A DNA stretch of 64,000 bases from Geobacillus jurassicus NBRC 107829 (GCF_001544315.1 NZ_BCQG01000016.1:1-64000), one strand, 5' to 3'; positions 27,840 to 36,706 are shown, numbered from the stretch's first letter. The notes: a model not told the origin generated them from the sequence alone. Program-made: numbers and translations.

Positions 27840-28325
27840 ATGCCGATCCATCACGAGACGTCGGACGTCTGGCCGTATGCGTTGCGCCGGTTTCTTCGCC
27901 GCGTCATTCAAGCGTATTGTGAAACTGCTCCTTCGCTCCGGTCGCCGCTTTGCTTGCTGCGGCTGATTGACATGCATCGTTCGCTCCTTCCTTTGTCAAT
28001 GTTTCCGACGCCGCTGCATTACGGCCTTGTGTTGGCCAAGGTGACGGATCATTTACTGCAGTTTTTCGGTTCGATGGAAGAGGCGGCGTGCAAACCGCTG
28101 CTGCTTTCGGACGGCGGATGTGGCGAAGAAGCGGACCGGGAGTTGTACATCGTTTACCGCGACCGGGTTCGTGTGCTGCTATGGTGTGAGGAAGAGGAAG
28201 CGATTCGGCGCTGCAAAGAAACGGCGCCGTCCTTATGCCGCAAAGCAATCGGACGTTGTCCGAACGAACTGGAATGTTGTTTTTTATGGACGGGAGGCCG
28301 CTGCATTGAGTGGATTCCTGCTTGA
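27840..28325 (+). CDS. Conserved protein of unknown function in a Fur-box unit
   Basis: About 161 residues, soluble-looking, rich in Cys (CETAPS, CLLRL, CGEEAD, CRKAIGRCPNELECCFLW, CIEW). I do not recognise a family. The cysteine cluster near the C-terminus could bind a metal, but the spacing fits no standard motif. AAAGGAGGCGAGCC stands just before GTG-ATG (27837/27840), so the ATG at 27840 or the GTG at 27837 starts it. It lies 19 bases after the DUF2325 gene in the same Fur-box unit. The next promoter, with another Fur box, follows at 28322. Confidence 0.65.
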   Translation: MPIHHETSDVWPYALRRFLRRVIQAYCETAPSLRSPLCLLRLIDMHRSLLPLSMFPTPLHYGLVLAKVTDHLLQFFGSMEEAACKPLLLSDGGCGEEADRELYIVYRDRVRVLLWCEEEEAIRRCKETAPSLCRKAIGRCPNELECCFLWTGGRCIEWIPA

Positions 28326-28378
28326 ACGAAGGGCATAGGCGGCGTATAATGAGTGTAGTGAGAATGAAAATCGTTATT
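28322..28378 (+). promoter_or_regulatory. Sigma-A promoter followed by a Fur box
   Basis: TTGAAC (28322-28327), 17-bp spacer and TATAAT (28345-28350). Ten bases later GAGAATGAAAATCGTTATT (28360-28378) matches the 19-bp Fur consensus at 15 of 19 positions. It overlaps the expected start of transcription, a typical repressor position. Confidence 0.8.
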
Positions 28379-28399
28379 TTTTGGGTGGAGGAGCAAGCA

Positions 28400-30478
28400 A
28401 TGAAACGCATACCTTGGAAAGTGATGGCCACTTCGGCGGCGGCGTCGCTGCTTTTGGCGTCCGGCTGTTCCGCCGTCGGGGAGAAAGAGAACAAACGCTC
28501 ATCGGAAGCGCCGCGGCTGCATGTGCCGGTGGCAGACGATCATTTTGATACGGCCGGCAATATGTTTGCCTATTCCGAGTTTGAACTGTCCGGCGAGCCG
28601 CTGGCGGAAGGGCTCGGGCTTGATTTGGACACCCTTGACGCGAGAAAGCCGGATCAACCGACCAAATTTGACTATACGGCCGGCATCGAGTCATACGAGT
28701 ATTCCGAAGAAGCGATGTACGAAGTGACGGAAAAGTCAGGGCTCGGCCTTCATCTCATTCACGGCCCGATCGCCAAACAGCGGGCCGAACAGCTGCATAA
28801 GCCAGTCGATCAGGCGCTCGCCGATCGTTTTTATGAGCTTGCGGACAGCGTCGGCTATCCGCGCGACGAAATTTTCCGCAACATGTTTCCGACCTTCATC
28901 GAGTACGCCGGCGGTGATCCGCATTATGCGCAAAAAGTTGACACAGACGTGTACGCTGAAAATGACGATGGGACATACGTGCCGGTCTATCAAGTCGATT
29001 TCCAATCGCTTCGCTGGAATCGGGGGAAAATGGACAAAGTGCTCACGCCATCGGCATACGGCTGCGTCTTTTTGAAGCAGGCGCTTTGGGCCGGCGACTT
29101 TTTGGGCAATTTCCATCAAAAAGACAGCGATGAAGAGATCGAAGCGAAAACGCCAAGCGACGACCAAAGCGGGAAAATCGCTCTTGGCGTCAGCTCCGCC
29201 GACGGGATGCAAGGGATGATTTTGACCGAGCAAATGTGGAACAAGCTCGCGTTCATCCGCGATCATTTGTTTTATGACGCCAAGCGGCATGCGTTGACGA
29301 AAGCATCGGGCAGCCGCTACAACCCGAGCGGCGGCTTCGTTTATTTGCCGCACGCGGTGGAAGTGGCCGAAGGGGGAAGCGAGCTGGCGCCGGATGCGGC
29401 GAAGCTGGTCGTCAAAGATCCCCGCAGTTTGCTTGAGGACCAATGGCTCATGCTTTGGCCGGCGGCCGAGTTTTTCGGCATGACCGACCAACGTCCGGAA
29501 AACCAAAACCAAAACCCGGCGTTTTTGGCCGTGTTTGACGGAAACCCGTTCCCGAAAGCGGCAAAGGAAAATGTGGACGCCGATCCGTCCAACGACCGCG
29601 CTGCCGACGACCCGTATTCCGTCAACCGCGACGTGTTGCTGCAAGTGTTCCGCAACATCGATGCGATGCATTTCAACGAAAAAGTGGGCGCGTTTGTGAC
29701 CGAACATGACGGCCAAACGCAAGGAAACCGGGTCGATGCGTTCCAAGCTGGCTACACGATGGAAGCGCTCCGCATTTTTGCGCGCGCCATCGATGGAATG
29801 CCGGTCGGCTATGCGAGCGGCGAGAGCGCCAAAGGACTTGGCACGCCGGAAGGAAAGCGGGCGCTCGAGCTCATCCGCCGGCAAGCGGACTTTATCTTGA
29901 AAAACTTGATGCGAAAAGACGGGCTTGTCGCCAACGGCTACACGATCGGCCAAGGGCCGGACCAAGACGAGCCGACGCTGCTCGCCCAGCTCGGTGCGAT
30001 CCGCGGGCTGACCGCGGCGTTTTTGGCGACGAAAGACGAGGCATACCGCGATGCAGCGCGCCGCGTGTATGAGGCGATGGACCGCCATTTTTGGGATGAA
30101 AAATGGCACGTGTACCACACAGGAACGCAGCAGGACGAGTACACGCCATGGCTTGCCGGCGCTTTGTCGGGGGTATTCCGCATTGCGTTGCAAAACTTGA
30201 ACAACGACCAAGCGGACGAGACGGCGAAAGCCCTTGAACGCGAAACGATCATTTCCCGCTACGTCGATTTTTACGACCGGATCATCGACGGGCCGACGCT
30301 TCCAGAAGGGATGCAGGCGAGCGAGTTTTGGGATACGGGCGACGTCTACATGAAAGGAAAAAAATTGGGCAACAACGACCGCGACCATGTGCCGCAAGTG
30401 CAGGCGGCCGGCGGCCCGTACGGCGTCGCGCCGGTGCTGCGGACGGTCAAGGTCAACGTTGGATCCAGCAACAAATAA
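28400..30478 (+). CDS. Large lipoprotein of unknown function, Fur-box controlled
   Basis: 692 residues. The N-terminus is a lipoprotein signal peptide with the lipobox LLLASGC (MKRIPWKVMATSAAASLLLA before it), so it is anchored outside the cytoplasmic membrane. The mature protein has no recognised motif. The C-terminal half (QADFILKNLMRKDGLVANGY, RGLTAAFLATKDEAYRDAAR, AMDRHFWDEKWHVYHTG) has the look of an alpha/alpha-barrel repeat, as in glycosidase or thioredoxin-associated barrels. GTGGAGGAG fits the ATG at 28400. It is followed by a terminator and a second Fur-box gene for a beta-propeller/cytochrome lipoprotein. A role in iron-limited surface chemistry is inferred from regulation and neighbours only. 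Confidence 0.7.
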   Translation: MKRIPWKVMATSAAASLLLASGCSAVGEKENKRSSEAPRLHVPVADDHFDTAGNMFAYSEFELSGEPLAEGLGLDLDTLDARKPDQPTKFDYTAGIESYEYSEEAMYEVTEKSGLGLHLIHGPIAKQRAEQLHKPVDQALADRFYELADSVGYPRDEIFRNMFPTFIEYAGGDPHYAQKVDTDVYAENDDGTYVPVYQVDFQSLRWNRGKMDKVLTPSAYGCVFLKQALWAGDFLGNFHQKDSDEEIEAKTPSDDQSGKIALGVSSADGMQGMILTEQMWNKLAFIRDHLFYDAKRHALTKASGSRYNPSGGFVYLPHAVEVAEGGSELAPDAAKLVVKDPRSLLEDQWLMLWPAAEFFGMTDQRPENQNQNPAFLAVFDGNPFPKAAKENVDADPSNDRAADDPYSVNRDVLLQVFRNIDAMHFNEKVGAFVTEHDGQTQGNRVDAFQAGYTMEALRIFARAIDGMPVGYASGESAKGLGTPEGKRALELIRRQADFILKNLMRKDGLVANGYTIGQGPDQDEPTLLAQLGAIRGLTAAFLATKDEAYRDAARRVYEAMDRHFWDEKWHVYHTGTQQDEYTPWLAGALSGVFRIALQNLNNDQADETAKALERETIISRYVDFYDRIIDGPTLPEGMQASEFWDTGDVYMKGKKLGNNDRDHVPQVQAAGGPYGVAPVLRTVKVNVGSSNK

Positions 30479-30487
30479 CCAAAAGAA

Positions 30488-30522
30488 AGCGGCGAATACG
30501 ATTGAGATTCGCCGTTTTTCTT
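30488..30522 (+). terminator. Terminator after the large lipoprotein gene
   Basis: CGGCGAAT-ACGATTGAG-ATTCGCCG followed by TTTTTC, directly after the stop. Confidence 0.8.
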
Positions 30523-30531
30523 TGTAAAATT

Positions 30532-30550
30532 GAGGATGGTTATCATTTTC
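30532..30550 (+). promoter_or_regulatory. Fur box upstream of the cytochrome lipoprotein gene
   Basis: GAGGATGGTTATCATTTTC matches the 19-bp Fur consensus at 14 of 19 positions and lies 24 bases before the ATG. The -35/-10 boxes are not clear. Confidence 0.6.
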
Positions 30551-30573
30551 GTGAAAAAAACGGGGGAATTGAT

Positions 30574-32532
30574 ATGCGAAAATGGTGGTACGCCGTGGCG
30601 ATCGCCACGCTGTTGGCCGGCTGTCAAGACGAAAGGGCATGGCAGGAGCGGCCGAAAGTGGTCAGACACGCCCCGGCGCACGGCGACAACATCGCCATCA
30701 GCGCCGACGGGCGCTATGTCTACACCGCCAACATTGACGTCGATACGGTGACGATCGTCAACACGAAAACGAAGAAAACGGAAGCAGAAATTCCCGTCGG
30801 CCGCGAACCGCGCCAGCTGGCGCTCAGCCCGGATGGACGGACGCTGTATGTTTCCTGCATGCACGATGATGAAGTGGACGTCGTGTCGCTTGACAAGCGG
30901 AAAGTCGTCGACCGTTGGGAAACTGGAATCGAGCCGTTTGGCATCGTCACAAGCCCAAACGGGGCGGAAGTGTATGTCGCCAACTACCGCTCGGGCACGG
31001 TCTCGGTGTTTGACGCTGAGAGCGGAAAACGGCTCAAAGACATCAAGGCGGGCGATCGGCCGCGGGCATTGGCGCTGACCGCCGATGGCAAGAAGCTGTA
31101 CGTGACGCAATATTTGGCGGCCAAAGTGACGGTGATTGACACAGAGAAGCGGCGGGCGGTCAAGGAAATCGCCCTTGCTCCGTCGCCGGACAAACCGGAC
31201 CGGAAAAAAAGCCAAGGCATCCCGAATACGCTCGAGCAAATTGTCATTGCTCCAGACGGAAAGAAGGCGTACATTCCGCACTTATTGACGAACGTCGATA
31301 CGCCGATCCAGTTTGAGGAAACGGTATTTCCGGCCATTTCCGTCCTCGACACAACGAAAGAGGCGGAGCGGATCGACGAGCGGAAAGAGCTGTTTGCCGC
31401 GATCAATGTCACCGATGTCCATAACGAGACGATCATCGTCTCGAATCCGTACGATGTGGCGTTTTCCCCGGACGGCGGCAAAGCGTACGCGGTTATGTCC
31501 GGAAGCGAGGACCTCGTCGTCTTTGACTTGCGCCGCGGCGGCAAGGCGACGCAAATTTTGCGCCGCATTCGCGGGAACAACCCGCGCGGCATCGCGATTT
31601 CGCCGGATGGCAAAACGCTTTACGTCCACAACGCCATGAGCCATGACCTCGCCGTGATCGACACCGGCGGGAAAAGCCCGTATGCGAAAGCGAAGCAGGA
31701 GAACGGCACGATCCGCCTCATTGCGAAAGATTCGCTCTCCCCGCTCGTGCGCGAAGGAAAAACGATCTTTTACAGCGCCAACAGCGACGAGTTTGCCATC
31801 AACATCACGGGGAACAACTGGATGAGCTGCGCTTCGTGCCATAGCGACGGCGACATCAATGGCTTGACGCTCATGACGGCGAAAGGGCCGCGCAACGTGC
31901 CGAGCAACATTTTGGCGACAAAAACCGGGCTGTTTATGTGGGACGGCTCGCGCGACGATTTCACCGACTACATTCATACCGTGCAAGGCGAGATGGGCGG
32001 CATGACGACGATTGACCCGTCCAAGCCGCTGCCGCCAAAAGTGCAGCATATGTATGATGCGCTGTTCGCCTACTTGAACGACCCACGCTCCTTCCCCGTG
32101 CCGAAAAGCCCGTACCGAAACGCTGACGGCAGCTTGACGGCGGAGGCGAAGGAAGGGGAGCGGCTGTTTAACGGGAAAGGGAATTGCTTAAGCTGCCATG
32201 GGGGCGAGTATTTCACCGACAGCGTCAAAGCGGTCGGGCCGGATGGAAAATTGACGACCGCCAATACCGCCTACTTGCACGATATCGGCACGGCCAACCC
32301 GAAGGACCGCCCCTCCAAAGGCGACGCCCGCGCCCATTTTGCCAACCCGCGGACGCCAAAGCAGTGGGATGCGCCGACGTTGCGCGGCGTATGGGCGACA
32401 GCCCCGTATTTGCACGACGGCAGCGCGAAAACGATCGAGGAAGCGATCCGGCGCCATCGGACGAAAGAAGTGCAAACGTTGACGCCGGGAGAAATCGCGG
32501 CGATCGCCGCCTATGTCCGCTCGCTGCAATAA
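30574..32532 (+). CDS. Lipoprotein with YVTN beta-propeller and di-heme cytochrome c domain
   Basis: 652 residues. A short lipoprotein signal (MRKWWYAVAIATLLAGC) puts it on the outer face of the membrane. Residues about 35-400 form repeated beta-propeller blades (ISADGRYVYTANIDVDTVTI, LSPDGRTLYVSCMHDDEVDV and others). The C-terminal third has two CxxCH heme-binding sites: MSCASCHSDG and CLSCHGGEYF. It resembles the CCP/MauG type di-heme peroxidases (DGSRDDFTDYIHTVQGEMGG, LRGVWATAPYLHDGS). It probably transfers electrons or reduces peroxide outside the cell membrane; the substrate is unknown. CGGGGGA precedes the ATG at 30574. A Fur box lies upstream, so it may be made under iron limitation, which is odd for a heme-rich protein. 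Confidence 0.82.
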   Translation: MRKWWYAVAIATLLAGCQDERAWQERPKVVRHAPAHGDNIAISADGRYVYTANIDVDTVTIVNTKTKKTEAEIPVGREPRQLALSPDGRTLYVSCMHDDEVDVVSLDKRKVVDRWETGIEPFGIVTSPNGAEVYVANYRSGTVSVFDAESGKRLKDIKAGDRPRALALTADGKKLYVTQYLAAKVTVIDTEKRRAVKEIALAPSPDKPDRKKSQGIPNTLEQIVIAPDGKKAYIPHLLTNVDTPIQFEETVFPAISVLDTTKEAERIDERKELFAAINVTDVHNETIIVSNPYDVAFSPDGGKAYAVMSGSEDLVVFDLRRGGKATQILRRIRGNNPRGIAISPDGKTLYVHNAMSHDLAVIDTGGKSPYAKAKQENGTIRLIAKDSLSPLVREGKTIFYSANSDEFAINITGNNWMSCASCHSDGDINGLTLMTAKGPRNVPSNILATKTGLFMWDGSRDDFTDYIHTVQGEMGGMTTIDPSKPLPPKVQHMYDALFAYLNDPRSFPVPKSPYRNADGSLTAEAKEGERLFNGKGNCLSCHGGEYFTDSVKAVGPDGKLTTANTAYLHDIGTANPKDRPSKGDARAHFANPRTPKQWDAPTLRGVWATAPYLHDGSAKTIEEAIRRHRTKEVQTLTPGEIAAIAAYVRSLQ

Positions 32533-32581
32533 ATCGTGATAGGAAAATGAGAGGGTTTCGTTCAGCGACACAGGCATAAAG

Positions 32582-32618
32582 AAAGGCGCCCCATGCGTGT
32601 TTGGGCGCCTTTTCCTTA
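32582..32618 (+). terminator. Terminator after the cytochrome lipoprotein gene
   Basis: AAGGCGCCC...GGGCGCCTTTT forms a strong stem with a T tract. Confidence 0.85.
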
Positions 32619-32647
32619 TTTTGGGGAAAGGTGGTGTGGAAGGGAAA

Positions 32648-32685
32648 AGAAACCGCCTGCCCCGATCAAAAGAGGCAGGCGGCTG
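32648..32685 (-). terminator. Terminator after the zinc-binding lipoprotein gene
   Basis: Minus-strand CCGCCTGCC...GGCAGGCGG followed by TTTCTTTT, a few bases past the stop. Confidence 0.8.
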
Positions 32686-32689
32686 TCTT

Positions 32690-33676
32690 TCAATGCAGTG
32701 CTTTTTGCAGCACGCGGAGATTTTCAGTCATAAGAGCAAAGTAATCTTTGTCGGCTTTTCGATCTTCATCGGTCAGCGATTCCAAGTTATGCAGACGGAG
32801 CGGCTTGGCGCCGATTTCGTTCTGAATCACTTCCGCCGTTTTGGGATGGACATTTTGTTCGAAAATGACATAGCGGATGTGATGCTGTTTCGCCGTTTCG
32901 ATGAGCTGAGCCAGCTCTTTTTGTGATGGTTCGTTGCTCGGAGAAAGCCCGGAAACGCTCAGCTGTTTGATTCCGTAGCGGTCTTCCCAATATCCGTAGG
33001 CTTGATGGGAAACGAGTATCTCTTTTCTGGGAGCTTTCTCGATGGTGGAACGAAATTGCCCGTCAAGGCGCTCGAGTTTTATCTTTAACGTTTCAAAGTT
33101 TTGCATAAACAGGTCTTTTTTTTCAGGTTTCAGTTCAATCAGCAAATCGCGAATGTTCTCGGCGATCGCAATGGAGCGGATCGGGTCAAGCCATACATGG
33201 GGATCGTGGTCTCCGTGTTCATGACCATGTTCTTCCTCATGTCCTTCTCCCTGTTCGTCTTTGTGCCCTTCCCCATGCGCATGCTCCTCTTCATGGTTCG
33301 ATTCAAGCAGTTCGATGCCGTTTGTTGCAACGAGAAATTGGACATGTTCATTTTTTAATGTTTCCCTCAGTTTTTCGGCGAACGGTTCCATCCCGTGGCC
33401 GATGTAAATGAAGGCATCCGCATCGGCAATCTGCTGCACCGTTTTGGTTGTCGGTTCGAACGTATGGGCTTCCACTCCCGGTGGGTAAACGCTTTTGACG
33501 TTCACGGCGTCGCCGCCGATTTTTTTCGTAAAGTCTTCAAGCGGATAGACGGTTGTATAAATGATTAACTGATCTTTCGATGTTTGGGTCTCTTTTGCCT
33601 CTGGCTTCGATTGACAGCCATATAGCAAGGCGCTCGTCGCCAAGAGGAAAGACAAAATGATGGACGTTGCTCTCAT
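32690..33676 (-). CDS. znuA: Zinc ABC transporter substrate-binding lipoprotein
   Basis: 328 residues of the cluster-9 metal-binding family (ZnuA/AdcA). The signal peptide ends in the lipobox ALLYGC, so the mature protein is tethered outside. Zinc ligands fit GVEAHTFEPTT (His) and YIGHGMEPF, SHQAYGYWEDRYG and FEQNVHPKTAEV. A His/Glu-rich loop (residues about 130-160, EEEHAHGEGHKDEQGEG and more) is typical of zinc-specific members. A perfect Zur palindrome lies in its promoter. No permease or ATPase gene is next to it, so the partner genes must be elsewhere. It is on the same strand as the Zur-box GTPase gene upstream. Confidence 0.93.
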   Translation of the reverse strand: MRATSIILSFLLATSALLYGCQSKPEAKETQTSKDQLIIYTTVYPLEDFTKKIGGDAVNVKSVYPPGVEAHTFEPTTKTVQQIADADAFIYIGHGMEPFAEKLRETLKNEHVQFLVATNGIELLESNHEEEHAHGEGHKDEQGEGHEEEHGHEHGDHDPHVWLDPIRSIAIAENIRDLLIELKPEKKDLFMQNFETLKIKLERLDGQFRSTIEKAPRKEILVSHQAYGYWEDRYGIKQLSVSGLSPSNEPSQKELAQLIETAKQHHIRYVIFEQNVHPKTAEVIQNEIGAKPLRLHNLESLTDEDRKADKDYFALMTENLRVLQKALH

Positions 33677-33716
33677 GTTGAACTCCTTTCTTGAAAACTA
33701 TGTTCGCTTTTATTAT

Positions 33717-33733
33717 ATCGTAATCATTACGAT
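33717..33733 (-). promoter_or_regulatory. Zur box upstream of znuA
   Basis: ATCGTAATCATTACGAT is a perfect palindrome matching the B. subtilis Zur box (TCGTAATnATTACGA). It sits about 40 bases before the znuA start. Confidence 0.88.
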
Positions 33734-33754
33734 TTGAAAATGATCGATCACCGC

Positions 33755-34939
33755 TTAGGCCGAAGGAATCAATGAAGGGAATGGATTGGGGAACAGCGTC
33801 CAATCTTCCTTCATCTCTTCATCGGTCAGCAAGCATTGGTCCAGCGAGCGTTCGATGTCATCCGCGTTCATCTTGATGCCAATCAACACGAGTTCGGTCA
33901 AGCGGTCGCCGTAGGTGTCATCCCACTTTTCCCGCCATGTTTCCTCTTCTTGCAACAGCTGTTTGATGTCCTCTTCTGGATAGGAAGCCATCCATCGTCC
34001 CGCTGCTTGGATGGAGATCGATGTCCCTGCTTGTGATAGAAGAACGCACATGTCATTCCAAGAGGCAAGCCAAAGAAAGCCTTTGGCGCGCACCACTTCT
34101 GTTGGCCAATGTTCAAGCCAATTCATCAAACGTTCCGGATGAAACGGCCGCTTTCTTCGATAAACAAAGGAAGAGATGCCGTATTGTTCAGTCTCGGGTG
34201 TGTGCTCTTCATTCAGCTCTTTGATCCAGCCGGCTGATTGGCTCGCTTTTTCAAAATCAAATAAGTGGGTGTTTAAAATGGAATCGAGCGGCACTTGGCC
34301 GAAAGTTGCCGGGATGATGACGGCTTCCGGATTCAGCTTTTGAAGCACGGTTTGTAATTTTTGCGCTTCCTCCGCCGATACAAGATCGATTTTATTGACG
34401 ATAATGACATTGGCGAATTCGATTTGTTCAATGAGCAAATCCGCAATTTCGCGGCTGTCCGTTTCATCGACGGCCTGTTGGCGGTCAAGCAAGGTTTCGC
34501 CCGAGGAAAAATCCGTCCAAAAACGGTTGGCGTCCACAACCGTCACCATGGTGTCTAAGCGGCATTTTTTCGACAGGTCAATTCCCAGTTCTTCGTCTAA
34601 ATAAGTAAAGGTTTGAGCGACGGGAATCGGCTCGCTAATTCCGGAAGATTCAATGACAATATAGTCGATCTCCCCGTTTTCGACGAGCTGATCGACCGCT
34701 TTGATTAAATCCTCCCGCAAGGTGCAGCAAATACAGCCATTTTGAATTTGGATGAGCTTTTCTTCGGTGCGGAAAAAGCCGTTTTGCCGAATGAGTTCGG
34801 CATCCATATTGATTTCGCTCATATCGTTGACAATGACGGCGATTTTTTTTCCTTCCCGATTGTGCAAGATATGATGAAGCAAGGTCGTTTTCCCTGATCC
34901 TAAATAACCGCTTAATACCGTGACAGGAATTTTGTTCAT
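33755..34939 (-). CDS. COG0523 zinc-related GTPase (ZagA/YciC type)
   Basis: 394 residues. GTPase motifs are [17 protein letters not shown] (Walker A), [13 protein letters not shown] and [12 protein letters not shown] (NKxD). The CxCC metal-binding motif of the family is [12 protein letters not shown], just after the switch region. The C-terminal CobW domain has [10 protein letters not shown]-like stretches ([20 protein letters not shown]). COG0523 proteins act as metallochaperones; the Zur-controlled B. subtilis members YciC/ZagA deliver zinc to FolE when zinc is scarce. The Zur box upstream supports that role here. The start at 34939 has a GGAGGGGC site. The znuA-like gene follows on the same strand about 80 bases later but has its own Zur box. 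Confidence 0.92.
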   Translation of the reverse strand: MNKIPVTVLSGYLGSGKTTLLHHILHNREGKKIAVIVNDMSEINMDAELIRQNGFFRTEEKLIQIQNGCICCTLREDLIKAVDQLVENGEIDYIVIESSGISEPIPVAQTFTYLDEELGIDLSKKCRLDTMVTVVDANRFWTDFSSGETLLDRQQAVDETDSREIADLLIEQIEFANVIIVNKIDLVSAEEAQKLQTVLQKLNPEAVIIPATFGQVPLDSILNTHLFDFEKASQSAGWIKELNEEHTPETEQYGISSFVYRRKRPFHPERLMNWLEHWPTEVVRAKGFLWLASWNDMCVLLSQAGTSISIQAAGRWMASYPEEDIKQLLQEEETWREKWDDTYGDRLTELVLIGIKMNADDIERSLDQCLLTDEEMKEDWTLFPNPFPSLIPSA

Positions 34940-34961
34940 CTATAGCCCCTCCATTTTGAAA

Positions 34962-34979
34962 ATAGTAATCATTACGATT
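34962..34979 (-). promoter_or_regulatory. Zur box upstream of the COG0523 GTPase
   Basis: ATAGTAATCATTACGATT matches the Zur palindrome with one base changed (TAG for TCG). It lies about 25 bases before the GTPase start. Confidence 0.8.
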
Positions 34980-35026
34980 TAACACGATCCATCATACAAA
35001 AAAATAAAGCCCAAGGCAAGAGTTTT

Positions 35027-35269
35027 TTAGTTATTTTTTCTTTTCAGATGTTGGATCGGTTCAGGGACAGGGTCAAACCCGCCCGGGTGAAACGGGTGGC
35101 ATTTCAAAATCCGCTTGATCGTCAGCCATCCCCCTTTTATGGCGCCAAACCGCCGGATCGCTTCGATGCCATAGTTCGAGCAAGTCGGATAAAAGCGGCA
35201 TGTCGGCGGTTTGAGCGGAGAGAGAAACCGCTGGTAAACGCGGATGAGCACGATGAGCAGTTTGGCCAT
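35027..35269 (-). CDS. yidD: YidD membrane-protein insertion efficiency factor
   Basis: 80 residues. The signature is [20 protein letters not shown] and [20 protein letters not shown], followed by [17 protein letters not shown], which is the complete YidD (DUF37) core with its conserved cysteines. YidD helps YidC-dependent insertion of membrane proteins at the inner membrane surface. AAAGGGATGG precedes the ATG at 35269; a longer frame to 35461 is not supported. It stands alone between the Zur genes and luxS. Confidence 0.95.
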   Translation of the reverse strand: MAKLLIVLIRVYQRFLSPLKPPTCRFYPTCSNYGIEAIRRFGAIKGGWLTIKRILKCHPFHPGGFDPVPEPIQHLKRKNN

Positions 35270-35451
35270 TTGAAACCATCCCTTTCTGTGTCTATCTTTA
35301 GAATAGAACAATGGCTTCCGCGATTCAAGAAAAGACGGGCAGCTTCGTTCCGGGCGGCGGGGAGGCAACGGCGCTGCAGGCAAAAAAGGTGCGGGACAGG
35401 CGCCGTTTTGGTTATGATAAAAACGAGAACAAATGGCTAGGAGTGATTCAC

Positions 35452-35928
35452 ATGCCTTCACCGGTGGAAAGCTTTGAGCTGGACCATTGCGCGGTCAAAG
35501 CGCCGTATGTGCGGCATTGCGGCGTCCACCAAGTCGGCAGCGACGGCGTCGTCAATAAGTTTGACATTCGCTTTTGCCAGCCGAACAAAGAAGCGATGGA
35601 CCCCGCCGCCATTCATACGCTCGAACATTTGTTGGCGTATACGCTGCGCCAACATGCGGCGAAATATGATCATTTCGACATTATCGACATCTCGCCGATG
35701 GGCTGCCAGACTGGGTTTTACCTTGTGGTGAGCGGTTCGCCGACCGTTGATGAGATCATCGATCTGCTCGAAGAAGCGATGAAGGAGGCGCTGACCGCAA
35801 CCGAAGTGCCGGCGGCAACCGAGCGGCAATGCGGCCAGGCGAAGCTGCACGACTTGGAGGCGGCCAAAAAGCTTATGCGTTTTTGGCTTTCGCAAGAGAA
35901 ACAAGAGTTGAAAAAGGTGTTTGGCTGA
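35452..35928 (+). CDS. luxS: S-ribosylhomocysteine lyase
   Basis: Splits S-ribosylhomocysteine into homocysteine and DPD, the precursor of autoinducer 2, in the activated methyl cycle. 158 residues, full length. The metal site is HTLEHLL (two His, one Glu) with the third ligand Cys in [11 protein letters not shown]. The catalytic Cys is in [25 protein letters not shown] precedes the ATG at 35452; an in-frame extension to 35311 is unsupported. Neighbours ytzI, dps and ytkC-D keep the B. subtilis order. It ends in a large hairpin shared with the convergent ytzI gene. Confidence 0.98.
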   Translation: MPSPVESFELDHCAVKAPYVRHCGVHQVGSDGVVNKFDIRFCQPNKEAMDPAAIHTLEHLLAYTLRQHAAKYDHFDIIDISPMGCQTGFYLVVSGSPTVDEIIDLLEEAMKEALTATEVPAATERQCGQAKLHDLEAAKKLMRFWLSQEKQELKKVFG

Positions 35929-35930
35929 TG

Positions 35931-35983
35931 AACAAGCCGGCCCAGGGCCGCTCTACTGCGGCTGATTCGGGCCGGCTTGTTGT
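35931..35983. terminator. Bidirectional terminator between luxS and ytzI
   Basis: AACAAGCCGGCCC (35931-35943) pairs perfectly with GGGCCGGCTTGTT (35969-35981). The ytzI C-terminus is coded inside the hairpin. Confidence 0.8.
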
Positions 35984-36111
35984 TCGCTGCCGCGCTCTTC
36001 CGGGAGCGGATCGACCGTATGCTTGTGCGCGTACGCTTTCGAAGTCGTCGCGACCGCTAAAGCGAGAACGGCGGCGGCAATAATGAGGCAAATAATTAAT
36101 GTCCAGTACAT
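35953..36111 (-). CDS. ytzI: YtzI-like small membrane protein
   Basis: 52 residues. One N-terminal membrane helix (YWTLIICLIIAAAVLALAVA) is followed by a polar tail (TSKAYAHKHTVDPLPEERGS) ending GPNQPQ. The gene sits at the same place as B. subtilis ytzI beside luxS, which is the basis for the name. The function is unknown. AAAGGCGGGC is a weak ribosome-binding site for the ATG at 36111; a longer in-frame start at 36213 is unlikely. The last codons overlap the luxS terminator hairpin. Confidence 0.7.
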   Translation of the reverse strand: MYWTLIICLIIAAAVLALAVATTSKAYAHKHTVDPLPEERGSEQQAGPNQPQ

Positions 36112-36265
36112 AACTATGCCCGCCTTTTTTCTTTTCATTATACCATATCCCGCAGGCCGGGCGTTCATATTTCCGGCAAAATGGGGGAAGCTATCCATCG
36201 GCAGGTTTCCCATGTTTCATCAACAAGCAGGCTGGGTACAAGAACCATGAGGGAGGAGTGAGACG

Positions 36266-36706
36266 ATGACAAACCGACTGATCGATCTCGTCAACAAACA
36301 AATCGCCAACTGGACCGTTTTGTACGTGAAATTGCACAACTACCATTGGTATGTCACCGGTCCGCAATTTTTCACGCTGCACGAGAAGTTTGAGCAGCTG
36401 TACAATGAAGCGGCCGTTCATATTGATGCCCTCGCTGAGCGGCTGTTGGCGCTCGGCGGCAAGCCGGTGGCGACGATGAAAGACTGCCTTGAGCAGGCGT
36501 CCGTCAAAGAAGCGACCGGAACGGAAACGGCGGAACAAATGGTCGCCGCGATTGTCGGCGACTTTGAAACGATGATCGGCGAATTGAAAGAAGGCATGAA
36601 GCTGGCGGATGAAGTTGGCGATGAAACGACGGGCGACATGCTCCTTGGCATTCATCGCAGCTTGGAAAAACACGTCTGGATGCTGAAATCGTTCCTAGGG
36701 CGTTGA
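36266..36706 (+). CDS. dps: Dps-family ferritin-like protein
   Basis: 146 residues. Ferroxidase-site residues of Dps dodecamers are in [20 protein letters not shown] and [18 protein letters not shown]. The family stores iron and protects DNA from Fe/peroxide damage in the cytoplasm. GGGAGGAGTGAGACG precedes the ATG at 36266. In B. subtilis the equivalent gene (dps/ytkB, PerR regulated) occupies the same position near luxS and ytkC-D. No clear PerR box was found here. A terminator follows, so it is a single-gene unit. Confidence 0.95.
   Translation: MTNRLIDLVNKQIANWTVLYVKLHNYHWYVTGPQFFTLHEKFEQLYNEAAVHIDALAERLLALGGKPVATMKDCLEQASVKEATGTETAEQMVAAIVGDFETMIGELKEGMKLADEVGDETTGDMLLGIHRSLEKHVWMLKSFLGR

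Noticed and set aside
28736-30640. 634-codon minus-strand frame opposite the large lipoprotein gene
   Set aside because: Mirror frame of a well-supported gene with signal peptide, promoter and Fur box; composition is Arg/His/Val-rich as in shadows.
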